Positions 19,110 to 31,198 of a stretch of 64,000 nt of DNA are shown one piece after another. Each line of letters begins with the position of its first letter. Position 1 is the first letter of the stretch. A program made the position numbers and the translations under genes. Below the pieces are notes generated by a model, which searched no databases, was not told the origin of the DNA, and saw only the letters and a program-made list of their open reading frames with translations. The stretch covers positions 4,712,001-4,776,000 of the forward strand of contig CAVNZM010000004.1 of the NCBI GenBank assembly GCA_963693365.1. The letters run 5' to 3'. The DNA is from Amoebidium appalachense. Taxonomy: Eukaryota > Ichthyosporea.

Positions 19110-19702
19110 TCTCAGTCTATACAGATATCTTTGACTCATTGAAAGTGACTATAAGAAGGCTACTCTATAATAAAAAGCTAATTAAATAGTCTTACTGGGT
19201 TGATTAGACTCCATTCTATAAACTCAAATGCTAATATAAATATAAGATTAAACCCTTACTTTCTTAAATTAATAAATTCATATACTTTTTTTTGGAGATC
19301 TATAATTTTTCAAACTGTTGTGCCCTGGCTTTAGTTTGAGTGTTAGGGGATTACAGCCGGTTGACCGCAGATAAATTTTGATCAATCATTTCATCGAAAA
19401 ACCGCACTTACTCTAGGGTGACTTTCGTGACCCCGCACCGAGAGGATCCTGGAGCTACAAAATGCGAGTGAAGAACGGCACAGCAGCACAGACCAATTTG
19501 TTGCAAGGGAAAAAATAGCAAGGGAGTTATCAGTTTTGCACAGTGCAAGGCACGCCCGTTTGGATTAGCACAAACTGATTATAGACAAGAAGTATACAAA
19601 CCTTGTTAGACACGTTTAAATATTGTAGGTTTTCAGACCTTGAAGCACTTGACTTGTGCAACACAGATTTACAACGCGTCAAGAGTGTATGCACAGACAA
19701 TA

Positions 19703-20248
19703 ATGAACGGTCTGCTCAAGGTGTTGATGGTAGTCGGCGCAATGGCTTGCCAGGCGCCTACTATCGAAGGTGCGCCCGCGAGAAAGACTGCGCTCGCGCG
19801 CGCAGCCCCATACCTTTTCGACCCCGTTGAGATACTTACCCCATCGAAAAGTGCCATACAAATGGGCGCAGATGCGGTGAAACTTCGCCCGGGCGCATTT
19901 GCAAATAAGGTCGATTCGAGCGTGCCCATTGGTGTGAACATTACACGGGGAGTACAGCTTGCCAAGACGCAGGCACCGAAAATAACGATGAACGTTGCTC
20001 CAAACGTCACTTCGGTGTTCGCACAGGCGTCCGTGTCAGTTATCATGGGTGACTTGGTTTGGACAGGAAATGTGCCTGGCCAGCTTGCTGACAGAGCTAA
20101 CCTGATTGCGAACCAGGAAGGGGGGTTGTATGCAAACATTGTGGTGACGGCAAGTGGTCACGTGAGATATTTTGAGGTTTTGCCTTCAGAGACCGACCTG
20201 GGCTACTCCATTCTCTACGAGTACCAGCCACCCAACCTGCCGGATTAA
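19703..20248 (+). CDS. Putative secreted protein, unknown family
   Basis: Intronless frame of 181 codons. I chose ATG 19703 because it gives a typical signal peptide, MNGLLKVLMVVGAMACQA, with likely cleavage before PTIEG. An in-frame ATG at 19640 would add 21 residues that mask it. The mature part is non-repetitive, has NIT and NVT sites that could be N-glycosylated, and no further membrane segment. The C-terminal half has patterned beta-strand-like stretches (QASVSVIMGDLVWTG, GLYANIVVTASGHVRYFEVL), which suggests a small beta-sandwich (inference). The stop is TAA at 20246. Codon usage is balanced, unlike the low-complexity frames nearby. I do not recognise the family; secretion is the only functional hint. 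Confidence 0.5.
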   Translation: MNGLLKVLMVVGAMACQAPTIEGAPARKTALARAAPYLFDPVEILTPSKSAIQMGADAVKLRPGAFANKVDSSVPIGVNITRGVQLAKTQAPKITMNVAPNVTSVFAQASVSVIMGDLVWTGNVPGQLADRANLIANQEGGLYANIVVTASGHVRYFEVLPSETDLGYSILYEYQPPNLPD

Positions 20249-22144
20249 GCAACTGCCTAAAAAGAGAGCTGGATTTGTTTTTAGTGACTGCGGTGATAAA
20301 GAATTCAAAAGAATAAGTGCAAATTGTATGAATATACAGCTGATATTTATACATTAATACATATCGACATAGCAGCAGCTTAGCTATATAAAAGTTAGCC
20401 CTTGCTGCTATTGTTGCAACCGTGATGGGTGTTTCCTTCAACATTTCTTTTCGCATCATAGTTGTGACGAAAACAGAAACAACTAAAAATGCAGGGTGCC
20501 TCTACAAATAAGCCCTGTGTCTGGCTGTTCATGGTTGCCTCCGGTGAGCCTCTCTTTTTTTCCGTTGTTTGCAAGCTTCTTTGTCATTATGTTTCTTTCC
20601 CCGGCCCATAACATATATACTTTGTTTTTCCTGTATACGTAAATATCCTATAAAGTTCGGTCTTTCCGGAAAAATTAAATAAACAACCATTTTTGAAAAT
20701 CTAGAGCTGTGGGATCTGATATTTGAGCAAGGCAAGTCCATAAAGTGGTGTATTCGAAATATGGGAGGGTTCTTTCTTGCCATCACCACGACTTCACGTA
20801 ACTTCCATCCTGCAAGTGAATAACGTTTTCGTTTGTGTGCGTTTGAGCACGCGGCGGTGTCACGTGTGTGTGTGTGTGTGCAGTTGTATGGTTCTACTTG
20901 CATATACCTACAGGTATGCGTGTACACTCATGTGTGTGTTCCCAGCAGGCTTGGAGGACAAAGCACGAGAAAATATGTAGCACACACATTTGAGGTCTAA
21001 CCATACAAAAATGAACCAAAAAGTTTGGCTTTGCGCTGGAGCCCGGGATCTCTTATATAGTTTTTAGCTGGCTTGTTGTTATCCAAGATAGGCTGCTAAA
21101 GACATAGTCTTGCAAACGGACTGTATATGCATATGGGGCATGCTGGAAAAGCACTGGGACCATTCGCGCGAGCAGTCACGAGCAAAGGCAGCCTATATCT
21201 GGCCAAACGGCGTCCATAGCAGTTAAGAAGAAACCCCAAGATGTATACCCGAGCAATGCAATGTGCAACTTTGTGGTACGTTCTGTTTTTGTTCCCCAAC
21301 ACGCGCAAGGTGTAGGTATTTACCCGATTCGCCCTCGTCACATGACCTGCAACTTGCGATGACACACACAAGAAAAGAAAGTAAGGGCCGAGTGGTTTAG
21401 GGAGCTATGGGAGCGTCGCAGCCGGGGAACAAGTGAGAGAGGGAGGTGAAGAGCACAAAATTTGCAGCGAATTTGAAAGGATGTCCACAAGCAAGTAGAA
21501 GCTATCAATCATGATACAGAGTTAAAGAAAAACGCCTGAGCACAGCTACTTGTCAACGATGTAGTCCTTCCTTCAATGCGACCCAGATCCTTCGTTGAAT
21601 TGATTGCTTTGCTTTTGCGAGAACTCAAAGTCAGACTTTCCGTGCCGCGGCTTTTATTCGTAGATCAACAGTTAGCGTGGTCCCAGGCAAAAATAACGCT
21701 ACATAGACTTTCCCTTCCCAGTTTATAAAGACCACAAAACAGGAGGCACCCCAACGGTTATGTTTATAGGCAAATGTGCAGTGCATCGTTTCGCTCCGAT
21801 ATGTAGCTACTGTAAGCTTGCTGTAAACACCGAGTCCTAATTACGATTGCAAACCTTGCAAACACTGTGTCAAGCAGGGATGATATGGTTGATAAACGGC
21901 AATGATGTGCCCGCAATCCGAAACATGTACGTACATCGTTATCATAACCGGGGTCAGAATAACCATTACCATAGTGTATCAAGGTTGCACAATCGACGTT
22001 ATTGCAGGCTTGCACCACCTCACCATACCAAGCAAAACTTTACACGTGTAAACAGACGTGTAAACACAAGCGCATTACATAGGCTATTTCATAAAGTGGG
22101 GAAGGAGGGAAAAAACTCAGAACTCATGATCAGGAACTCAGAAA

Positions 22145-22177
<33 letters not shown>

Positions 22178-22651
22178 GGGGAAGGGGGAGCCTCGCTGTC
22201 CTAAACCTCAGACCCATCGGACATGAAACATCAAGTTGAGAAATGCGCACAGAACTTATATCCTGTTCCAATGACAACCATACCATGCCATAGTGCACCT
22301 CGCTGGAAATCAACTACCATACAATGTTCACCCCAAATCGACTCCTATATAGCTAGAGATAGCTAGCAACTATATCTATAACTATTGTTAGCTAATATAC
22401 TGAGGGTTTCAGTTTTGGTTCGCTCAGTCCTTCGCTCACTACTGACTCACCGTGGGGATCATTGCACTTTATTGGCCACTCCCGCCGGCCAATCTGGAAA
22501 CACAACCTGTGCCCCATATGCATGATATGTACATCATGATACAGACGAGAGCCACCCCTTATTAATGGTAACTACTACATAGCCACGGCCGCTAAAGCTA
22601 CAGACCTTACAGACCACATATCCAAGACAACGCAAAAAAAAAAAAAAAAAA

Positions 22652-22690
<39 letters not shown>

Positions 22691-23930
22691 GAAAGGAACT
22701 AAGCAACCAGGTTGGGAGGGTGGTTGTATTAAGTGTGTGACGTGGCTGCGCAGGTATTGGAAACAAAGTTGGGCAGTGAGAAAATCACCCGAAGTATTGA
22801 CTCAGTGATGGTGTGAAGTGTTGTGCAGGGTGACGGTGCCGAGTCTTCACCGAATTACGCAAAAGCAGCGAGATGCTTATTGGATAGAAGTTGGCCAATG
22901 AAGAACAACACCGAGGAGGGTAAGGCGGCAAGTCACAAAAACACATGTCATCCACATGCGTTTTGCTCTACACCGCTGAATCTAAATCCCTCAACATCCA
23001 ATCAAAAGATGTAAATTGCTATCTGATCAGCAATCTAGCCAATGGAAAACAATATCCGCAAGCCGCCGAGTCTGCTGTTTGCTGGTGCCAATCGTGCTGT
23101 TTCCGCCCGTTTCTTCTGTTTCAGTCGTTTTTTTTTTTGAAGTTTCTTGCGTTTGTTTAAACCTTTCAACACCTTCGAATTCGCGAGATCATGAGTCCGT
23201 TTTTCTAGTAAGGTTTCTCCGAGTTCTCTACGAGGGGTTCGCTGTATGCGCACAGAAACAGTATACTTTTTGCCGTGGGCAAGTGGGTCATCGGTCAAAC
23301 GATTTTCATGTTTGTTTACAGTGCACGTAATTTGCCAATCACAGAAGCTCTATGAGTGACTAAGGAACCATGGCTGGCGTCATATGATTCTTGTAGGATT
23401 CAACCGTTGAATCATATTGATCCGCCGCTAAGGCGGTATTGACGGAGGCACTCTAGTGGTCCGTAGATTTCTCTTTGTTCTTTGATTGTAGCTGTGGCCG
23501 TTTGCTTTGTGCAGCTCTCTAGGTTGTCCTCGATTCAGTAGTAACAAGCACGGTAAGAGGATCGGGTGGAGGGAGACACGACAAACGCAGCCGAGGGACA
23601 GAGGATGGTCATAATGTAAGTAATGAAGCATCCTCTTTGTTGTCACGCTCCCTACCGTTGGGGAAGAATACGTGTGATGTGCACAAGCACCATGACCGTC
23701 TTCCATTTCTTACATTCTCGCAACTGGACCACCTTTTTTCTCACTAGCAAGTTGTTTTGTGTTGCTCTGCCGAAGCTCATTTTACTCCAACGTTATGGTT
23801 GCCCATGCCGTCTTATGCACCTTCGTGCCTCAGATTCTTAATACGTGTTATTAGGCAAAGAGTTACCTTACCTTTGGAGTTGGAATGGTTATGGATCTCT
23901 CACACCCGGTGAAACACCTACAGAGCCCCA
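20249..23930. other. Intergenic region, no supported gene
   Basis: Contains a short GT run (20864-20881), a G-run (22145-22176) and a GAAA microsatellite (22640-22690). CCAAT-type boxes lie near 22482, 23011, 23037 and 23330. A Lys/Arg-rich minus-strand frame (23035-23298, 87 codons) reads plausibly but has no splice or family support, so it is not annotated as a gene. Confidence 0.5.
22622..22691 (+). repeat. Poly-A and (GAAA)n microsatellite
   Basis: An A-run followed by about ten GAAA units, ending in GGAAAGG. No coding overlap. Confidence 0.5.
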
Positions 23931-24852
23931 ATGCAGGCAGCCAAAAAGGACAAGAAGAGAAAGGCGACTGCCAAAACCCTTTCTTCTTCTGGACATGGCG
24001 TTATGGTGGCAGACGGGGGGTTCCATCAGCTGGGGTTTGTGGCTGGGATGCCTGCCATAGTTGAGCAGGGACACCCGAACCACCCCCATCCCCAGTCGTT
24101 TCACCATGCACCTCCACCGCTGCAACCGCCACCACTCATGGTGCACGGAGGACAGTTGCAAGGAACATGTGATAAATGCTCGCGCATGCTAGAGCTGGAG
24201 ACGGAGTATCTGGCGCTGAGGCGCAAGTTGGGTCTTCTGGAGAAGAATTATGTGCGGCTTTTTCGCCAGTCGCTACAGCAGGACAAGGATCGGTTTAAAT
24301 CCGCATCACAGGCAAAGGTACGAAACGAGCATAGCCGCCAAATCCCCGGGTTGACACCCTTTTGGTGGTGTGTTTCAGGATGGTTTCAGCACGGTGGTAT
24401 TTTTGATCTGCCGGTGTAGTTGTGAGCTTCAACGACAGTGTCTCTTGTGTATGGTTTGGGGATCTATGCAAAGCAGGAGTTTCTATGGTCTATTTCTTGT
24501 TCTTTTCATGGCAAGCAGTTGTGACTTAACATGTGAAAACTATTCTCTCGCAGGCTTCCCCTGTTTCTTGGCTCCCCCCCCCCCCCCCGGGCTCTGCTTA
24601 TTATGCATACTCTTTATGTATGGCTTGCATTCTGCATCGTGTTATCCGTTTGTTCTTGTGTACTTCGTACTTTTTGGACGCATTCAAAACCCCCCCCCCC
24701 CCCCCCCCCCCCCGTGCTCCTTCCCTCCCTTCCATTATTTGTTTCTGTCCGGTAACACATTCTTGCTTGGTGTCTGATTTCGTATACCCGGCTTTAGCTG
24801 CAACGCTGGCTCATAACTTGGATGTAACTTGAGAATGGCCGTGCAAGAGTTT

Positions 24853-24891
<39 letters not shown>

Positions 24892-25068
24892 CCTCCCCTC
24901 CCGACGGGAACACGCGCATACACACGCACACACACTCAAAAAGAAGTACGACTTGCACACTCTGCCTCTACCCTCGTCCTCCCCCATTGCACAATCCCAG
25001 ACGTTGCACAATCCCAGACACCCAGGGTTCTCTGCTCTTACCCTCTTCCTTCGTTACCAAGCACATGA

Positions 25069-25121
<53 letters not shown>

Positions 25122-25401
25122 ACACAAAAAAAAAGCAAAAAAAAACTAATCACTGTCTTGATTTCCGACTCCGGTTAGTATCGTTTCCTGTTACCTTGGC
25201 ACTTGTTTTATCCCCCCCCCTCCCCCACCCCCCGGCTCGCCCGCCCCCCGTAACAATGCCTATCCCTCCCTCCTGGCCATCACCTTTCGTCTTCGTCTCC
25301 ACTCACTTTGGCCCACTAACACACACGTGGCAAGCATGCTGTTTATCTATTCTTTTTTTTTTTTTTTTTTTTTTTTTTCCCTTCCTTGCTTTTCCTTTCT
25401 T

Positions 25402-25436
<35 letters not shown>

Positions 25437-25465
25437 CCACATACACACACACACACACCTTTTTT

Positions 25466-25499
<34 letters not shown>

Positions 25500-25523
25500 A
25501 GATACAATGATTTTTGCCGTCCC

Positions 25524-25565
<42 letters not shown>

Positions 25566-26587
25566 CCCCTGTTTCTGCTTCACGGTTGCATTCGTAAGCC
25601 CCACTACGCCCACTCAGTGTCTCTCTGTCTAGTATCTCTATGTAATTTACACTGCCACCACCCGCCCAAGCTTCCCCAAGTCCCACACTTACAACTGTCT
25701 TTCTCTCTTCGCTTACATACCACTTGCTGTTATCTGACTTCGTGTGAGGAAGATGTTGTTGATATGCCCCCCCCCCCCCCCCCCCCCCTCCCCCTCTTCG
25801 AATGAGAACCCCTTATGGTTTTTTTGCATCTTTTTATGAGTAACACTGTTTTTGAAGGGAGGTCTTTCTTGCACAAAATAGCACTTTTATGTGTGTACGG
25901 TGTACTACACAGCTCCCCCCCCTCCTACCCCCCCCCAGCACACACACAATATACATGTATCTCTGCCCTTGCTTTGACTGTCTCTCTGTGTGGGTCTCTG
26001 TTTGCATTCGGGAAGGCAGCACAGTCTATTATGCAATTTTTGTTTAACAATTTAGTGGTGTGCTAATATTTGGATGTTCGCTTTCGCATTTTCTTGCGCG
26101 CACGAATCCTACGTCTCCTGTTGTTCTTTCTTTCCTCCTTTTCCCTCTCGGGTTTCCTCTCCTTTCACTTCTTTCTTTCTTTCTTTCTTTCCCCTCCCCC
26201 CTTTTTTTCTTCTTTTCTTTACTTTTTTTTTCCTCTCCTTTTTTTTGCGCGGGGGGGAGGGGGGGGGGGGGGGCTGATGGGGAAAAGAAAAAATGGTAAG
26301 AAACCCAAATGGAAGAGGAAGAAAACACAAAGAAAGAAAGAAGAGGCTCGGTTTCAACTCTTGTTTCGTGGACGAGATTGGGAGATTGCACCCGCGTTGT
26401 TTTTTGGTTCTGCATTGTTTATTCTCTTTTTTCTCTTTGTATTAAGCACTCTAGTGCCCCCCCCCTCCCCCCTCCCCCCTTTCCCCAACACACACACACA
26501 CTTTCTGCATTGTTTATTCTCTTTTTTTCTCTGTGTATTATGCACTGCGGTCCCCCCCTCCCTCCCTCCCTCACTCACTCACTCACT

Positions 26588-26621
<34 letters not shown>

Positions 26622-26795
26622 ACACACACACACACACACACACGCTTTCTGCGTTGCACATTTTATTTTCTTTGTGTTGTGCACTGCAGTCTCTTCCCCC
26701 CCCCACACGCACACACGCACGCATGCACCCACGCACACGTGGTTTTTGCATTGTTGATTCTCGGTTTTGTCTTTGTATTGTGTACTGTAGTCCCC

Positions 26796-26841
<46 letters not shown>

Positions 26842-28751
26842 ACCAAAAAAGAAAGAAAGAACGAAAGAAAAAAGAAAAAAGAAAAAAGAAAAAACGTGTG
26901 CGCGCACACACACACATGCATACATACATACATACACACACACACATTATAGTCCAGCCCATGTGCGTACTCACATATGTATGTCATATTCACGCCTACC
27001 CACACAATGCCCTGGAGGCATCATACAGTCCCTCATCCTCAAATATTATCCATCATCTTTTTTTTGCTGCCACATACTTTTCTTTTATATCTTTTTTAGC
27101 TGTGTAGTTCAGTCATCTCACAGTTTCTTCCTTGTGTTTTTTACAGCAGCAACAAACCACGGAGGAGGCAAAAGAACAGCAACACAAAACAACAGCCGGC
27201 AACGGGTCGATTTCGGCGGGCCCAGACCGCGCCCTGCAAATAATCACCGAATTCGGGCACTCCGTGGCTCTCCTTCCATCGGGCGAAGTTGCACCAGAAG
27301 ACCTGATCAAGAAAAAGGCGATACGCTACGAACGGCTGCTGAAACCCATCGACGGTTTACTAACACGCGAGGAGGAAATTATCAAGGCGAATCTTGTGCG
27401 GCACGACTTGGATCGGTTGGGGTATGTCGAATGGCACGAGGGCGAGCGGGGGCCGAGAAAGCGCGCCTTGCCCCTTTCACGGCCGCGAGTTCCTGCGACG
27501 GAGCTCTCCAAGAAGAATCTGTTGAGAAAAGCCGCCGAGATTGAAAAGATGATCGAGTCACAGGCGGCGCCGCCCGACACGGACCGTGTGACGATGCGAA
27601 AGTGCGTCGGCGTGATTATGAGTTTATTGATTGACCGACAGAAGGAATCAGATCCGATTGGCCAGCCTGCAAACCTTGCCCCGGCGGTGGCGGTGGCCGC
27701 GGCGGCGATGGGTGCTGCGAGCGGCGTTACGTCGGCGGGGGGGACAACAAACGGTTAACGCACAGGTGGGTGCGGGGGGGACGCTTCAACATCCCGGCAC
27801 GCAGGGGATGGGCATGGGTGATCCCACGGGTCTGACGGTGAATCCTTTCACTATGGGCGGTATGAGTATGGCCATGGCTGGAATGGCGGCAAATTCCGCG
27901 GCGGCGGCGGCGGCTGCGATGGCGACGACGGCGAACCCTGCACCCTCGCGGACGTCTGGAAAAGGGGGTAGGGGAAGGAAGGAGGTAGCAAGCACGGTGA
28001 GCCACGAGGAGGAGGATGGGCAGGGGGGAGGTGGAAAGAGGCAGAAGACGGGGGAAGAGATACCCATGCTGGACCCCACTGGCAGGCAGCAGCAGATGCT
28101 GCAGCAGCAACAGCAGTTGCTGGCCCAGCAGCACGCTGCAATCCAGCAGCACTGGCAACAACAACAACAGAGAAGAGCGGAGGAGGGGGGTCTGAAACGA
28201 TGGACCCCAGGCTCATGCAGCAGAGGCTGTCTGTGGCTGCCGGCGCTGCGGCTGCGTTTAACCCACTTGGCGCCGCGCAGTCGCTGCCGCAGTTGCCGTC
28301 GGCTGGGGCACAGGGGCAAAATGCCACCACCACGGAATCGGGCAAGAAGGGGGATGGGGGCCAGCAGAGACCCACCTTGCAGCAAACCTACATTCCTGGC
28401 GGCTCGTACATGCTTCCGGGGTTAAACACCCAGCAGACGACGGACCAATCATCCGCCTCCAACGCCCAAACACAGTACTTTGGCGCGGGACAACCTTTTG
28501 CAGGGCAAAATTCTGTGTTTGGCTCCCAGCAGGCCTTCAACGCGACACAACTTGGGCAAACCGGGCAGACGTACGGGGGGCAGGGGGGTATGCCGCAGTC
28601 TTTACCCATGCTTGGGCCCTATGCCATGCAGCTGGTGAGGCCCCTGGTGCCCCAGAGACAGGATAGCGCCACCACACAGCCTAATTATATGCCTGTTGCG
28701 GCCCAGCAGCCATCGGCTTACACTTCAAAGCAACAGAACCAGCAGCAGTAG
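23931..28751 (+). CDS. Gln-rich coiled-coil protein, probably nuclear; unknown family
   Basis: Exon 1 is 23931-24317 (129 codons, in-frame TGA just upstream at 23910). Exon 2 is 27147-28751, joined in phase 0. The N-terminus is basic ([11 protein letters not shown], a likely nuclear signal), followed by a His/Pro-rich stretch and [20 protein letters not shown], which starts a coiled coil. Exon 2 holds a conserved-looking charged helical region ([40 protein letters not shown]). Then come Gly/Ala/Met-rich sequence, a poly-Gln block (about 28085-28170) and a Gln/Gly/Pro-rich tail ending NQQQ. Frame breaks at G7 (27737-27743) and G6 (28185-28190) compensate each other: one base too many, then one too few. 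This composition suits a transcription or chromatin co-regulator, but that is inference; I do not recognise the family. Confidence 0.5.
24318..27146 (+). repeat. Repeat-filled intron of the Gln-rich gene
   Basis: Holds a dispersed repeat copy (24585-24695) and poly-C runs (24855-24888, 25072-25107, 25527-25563, 25767-25788, 26797-26839). A T-run (25351-25378), a G-run (25468-25498) and a four-copy repeat at about 26405-26800 follow. The four-copy units share TCTGCATTGTTTATTCTC-like text, then TGCACT, poly-C and often (CA)n. No exon seen. Confidence 0.5.
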
Positions 28752-28756
28752 ATCCT

Positions 28757-28790
<34 letters not shown>

Positions 28791-29766
28791 TGACCCCCCT
28801 GAACCCCCTGTCCCTCCCCTGCGCGCGTACACACTCACACTCACGCTCACACTCACTCACTCACTCACTCACTCACTCACTCACTTACACACACACAAAC
28901 ACATGCGTGCACACGTAGACCGCATGAAGCACTAGAAAAGTTCGAAACAATTTACAAAGGCACGTGTTAAGATTCACACAAACCTCGTTGCACGAAGGTT
29001 GTTGACTTTTCATTCGGTCCTTGGAAATATTCTATTGTAAAGTCTTGTAAAGACGGTATGTAAATTGCCGTGTGGAGCGGCTTGTAACGCGTGTAAATAG
29101 TGGTACCGTAGCGTTTTGTGTTTTGCATGTATGAAGCCACACACAACCACTCTATTGCTCATTATGCAATGTAAGCCTGGTTATGTACACGTTTTGTTAC
29201 TCGTGGAACGGATGACCGATGCCAATCTCTGTTGTGAGTGTTTTTATGCCTTCGAAGTTGTGAACTTCAATAGTGTGAGCGAATGTTGAAATTTTTCTGT
29301 CATTCTGATTTGTTCCTACTATAACAAAGTCCTGCAGCAGTGTTGTGCAAATTGAGCTATGTATGTACTGGCAAGTATGTATGAATGTATTTAGCTACAG
29401 GACTGCATATAAATTGTTGGGCTATGTGTGCGCTGGTCCCAGACAATATACGAATTTGTGAAAAAGCAAACATGTGCACATGCATATATGGTGGACCCAT
29501 TCTTAGGGGTGCATTGTACCCTGTTCTCAAAAGGCGGTGCCCATGCAGAGTTGGGTCGCAGAGTACAGGAACAATACCGGGAATGCACACATACTGGTAC
29601 ATGCCATCACGGTGATGCACAACGGGGTGTGGGCCCATGTACTTGTGTGTGGGTCTGGTTGTTGGTGAAGGTGGGGGCAACAGTCAAGCACACCAATAAT
29701 TGTACTGTGCCAAGTCCTGGTGTTAATTTCATGAGTTGTTGCTTTTCAGGATCTTTTGGCATCTAA
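28752..29766 (+). other. 3' flank of the Gln-rich gene
   Basis: Starts with poly-C (28759-28790) and a (CACT)n array (28838-28885), then ordinary AT-balanced sequence. Probably includes the 3' UTR. Short frames on both strands at 29357-29766 have no support. Confidence 0.5.
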
Positions 29767-30012
29767 TTTTCTGAATGGCTATTAGCTAAAACTTCCAACC
29801 GCCTATGGGCTGGGCTAGGTTCTGAATCGAAACCACACAAGGAAAAGGGATGGAACCGAGAATGTTTAATGGTCATCGTGGCTGCAGAAACGGAAGCTAA
29901 CCGGGGGATTTTAGAAAACCTGATCGAAACGGTTTCCCAACTTACGAAAAAAGGATTTTTCGAAGAAAGTCAATCCATAATGACGCTCAGGGAGACTTCG
30001 AAAGCCCCTTGA
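29767..30012 (+). CDS. Isolated coding-like segment, probable terminal exon
   Basis: An open frame from just after TAA (29764) to TGA (30010-30012), about 81 codons, reads like a real protein: SNRLWAGLGSESKPHKEKGW, then MVIVAAETEANRGILENLIE and TKKGFFEESQSIMTLRETSK. Codons are varied and RNY-like. It has no convincing initiator; ATG 29866 would leave 48 codons. A good acceptor (TTGCTTTTCAG, ending 29750) lies just upstream but enters another frame that stops quickly, while ATTAG at 29775 would enter the open frame. It may be a last exon whose upstream exons I missed, or a decayed element. No family recognised. Confidence 0.5.
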   Translation, partial: FSEWLLAKTSNRLWAGLGSESKPHKEKGWNRECLMVIVAAETEANRGILENLIETVSQLTKKGFFEESQSIMTLRETSKAP

Positions 30013-30119
30013 CATTGCCCAGATGAGTCACCGGGGAGGTTGTGCGGACTTCTGCAGGTGTGAGGGTTGTGTGTGACTGTATGTTTGTGCGCCTGTGCGT
30101 GCGTGTCTGTGTGTGGGCC

Positions 30120-30850
30120 GGTGGGTGGGTGGGTGGGTTGGGTTGGGAAGAGGGGGGGGAGGTGGGTAGAAGAGGGTTAGGAAGGGAGGGAGGGAGGGGA
30201 AGGGGGAAATGGCCAAGGCCTCCTACTCTGGAGGCCTTGGGATTGGCTGGTTTGGGGATCACTTAGTTTCAACTTCATGCAAGAGCTCGAGGGAGGGAGG
30301 TAGGGACGGGGCAGGGGGAGAGGGGGAGAGGGGGGGAAGGGGGAAAGGTAGAGGGAGCAAGAGAGACAGAGAGAGAAAGGGGGGGGGGCGGGGGGAGGGG
30401 GCGAGGGAGGGAGAGGAGAGGGAGAGAGGAGAGGGAGAGAAATAGAGGGGGGGGGGGAGGGGAGAAAAAGAGAGGGAGAGGGAGAGAGAGAGGCAGTGGG
30501 AGAGAGGGAGGGAGGGAGGGAGGGAGGGAGAGAAGGAGGGAAGGAGAGGGAGATTCAGGCAGCGGGAGAGGGGAAAAAGAAGGGGGAAACGGAGGACAGA
30601 ATAAACCAGAGAGAGAGCGATAGAAAGAGGGGAAGAGAGAGAGGGAGAGGGAAAGAGGGAAAGAGGGGGGGGAGGGGGGGGGGGGGGGGGGGGAGTAAGA
30701 GAGAGAGAGAGAGAGAGAGAAAGAGTTAGCAAGAGAGTGTGAGAGGGGGAGAAGGAGGGAGGGGGAAAGAGAGGGAGGGAGAGAGAGAGATGAAGGGAGG
30801 GAGAGAGAGAAGGGGGAGAGAGGGAGAGGAGGGAGAGATGCTCACCCTGA
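30120..30850 (+). repeat. Polypurine (G/A) tract
   Basis: Nearly uninterrupted purine sequence from about 30285 to 30840 with GGGA, GAGA and poly-G blocks. It is bracketed by two strong hairpins (30213-30240 and 30889-30916). Long mirror-like polypurine tracts can form triplex DNA; this is inference from composition. Confidence 0.5.
30213..30240. repeat. 11-bp inverted repeat hairpin
   Basis: CCAAGGCCTCC and GGAGGCCTTGG flank a six-base loop with no mismatch. It is not followed by a T-run and no gene ends here. Confidence 0.5.
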
Positions 30851-30888
30851 GAGGCTCACCAAGCAAAGTTGAAAAGTAGGCTCTTTGT

Positions 30889-30916
30889 GGATCCTGGATC
30901 CTCGAGTCCAGGATCC
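30889..30916. repeat. 10-bp inverted repeat hairpin
   Basis: GGATCCTGGA and TCCAGGATCC flank an eight-base loop containing CTCGAG. It lies on the far side of the polypurine tract from the 30213 hairpin. Confidence 0.5.
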
Positions 30917-31198
30917 GCTTCTTCCCAATCCCCCCGTCGCAACCCGCCCCTCCCCCCTCCCCATCCCCCCTCCCCTCCTTCCTCCCCCCTGGGCCCCCTC
31001 TCCCCCCCCACCCCACCCCCTCCCCCCTCCCCCTGCCTCCCTGCAAACCGGTGCTGACTTGACGGGCAGAATGCTTGCGGCACTGGGACACGGCACCATC
31101 CCAAGACAAAAGCAGCAAATTTTGTGGGGTTCCTGGGGGTTTTTTTTTTCCCTAAGAAGGGCATCCTCTTGTCAACTGCGGTAGCTTTCATTACAAAC

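Larger units (their letters stand above)
16620..19600. other. AT-richer intergenic region, no supported gene
   Basis: Unlike its surroundings this stretch has few simple repeats. It holds the inverted dispersed repeat copy at 17047-17108, the 17-bp inverted pair at 17229/19093, and several CCAAT or ATTGG boxes (about 16615, 18400, 18965, 18985). Short frames on both strands have no recognisable domain. Confidence 0.5.

Noticed and set aside
23035-23298. Lys/Arg-rich 87-codon minus-strand frame
   Set aside because: Plausible codons but no splice context, no conserved motif and a Lys-run driven by an A-rich stretch; kept out of the gene list.
27729-27763. Intron instead of a frameshift in the Gln-rich gene
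   Set aside because: The only usable GT..AG pair would give a 35-nt intron, too short to be credible.
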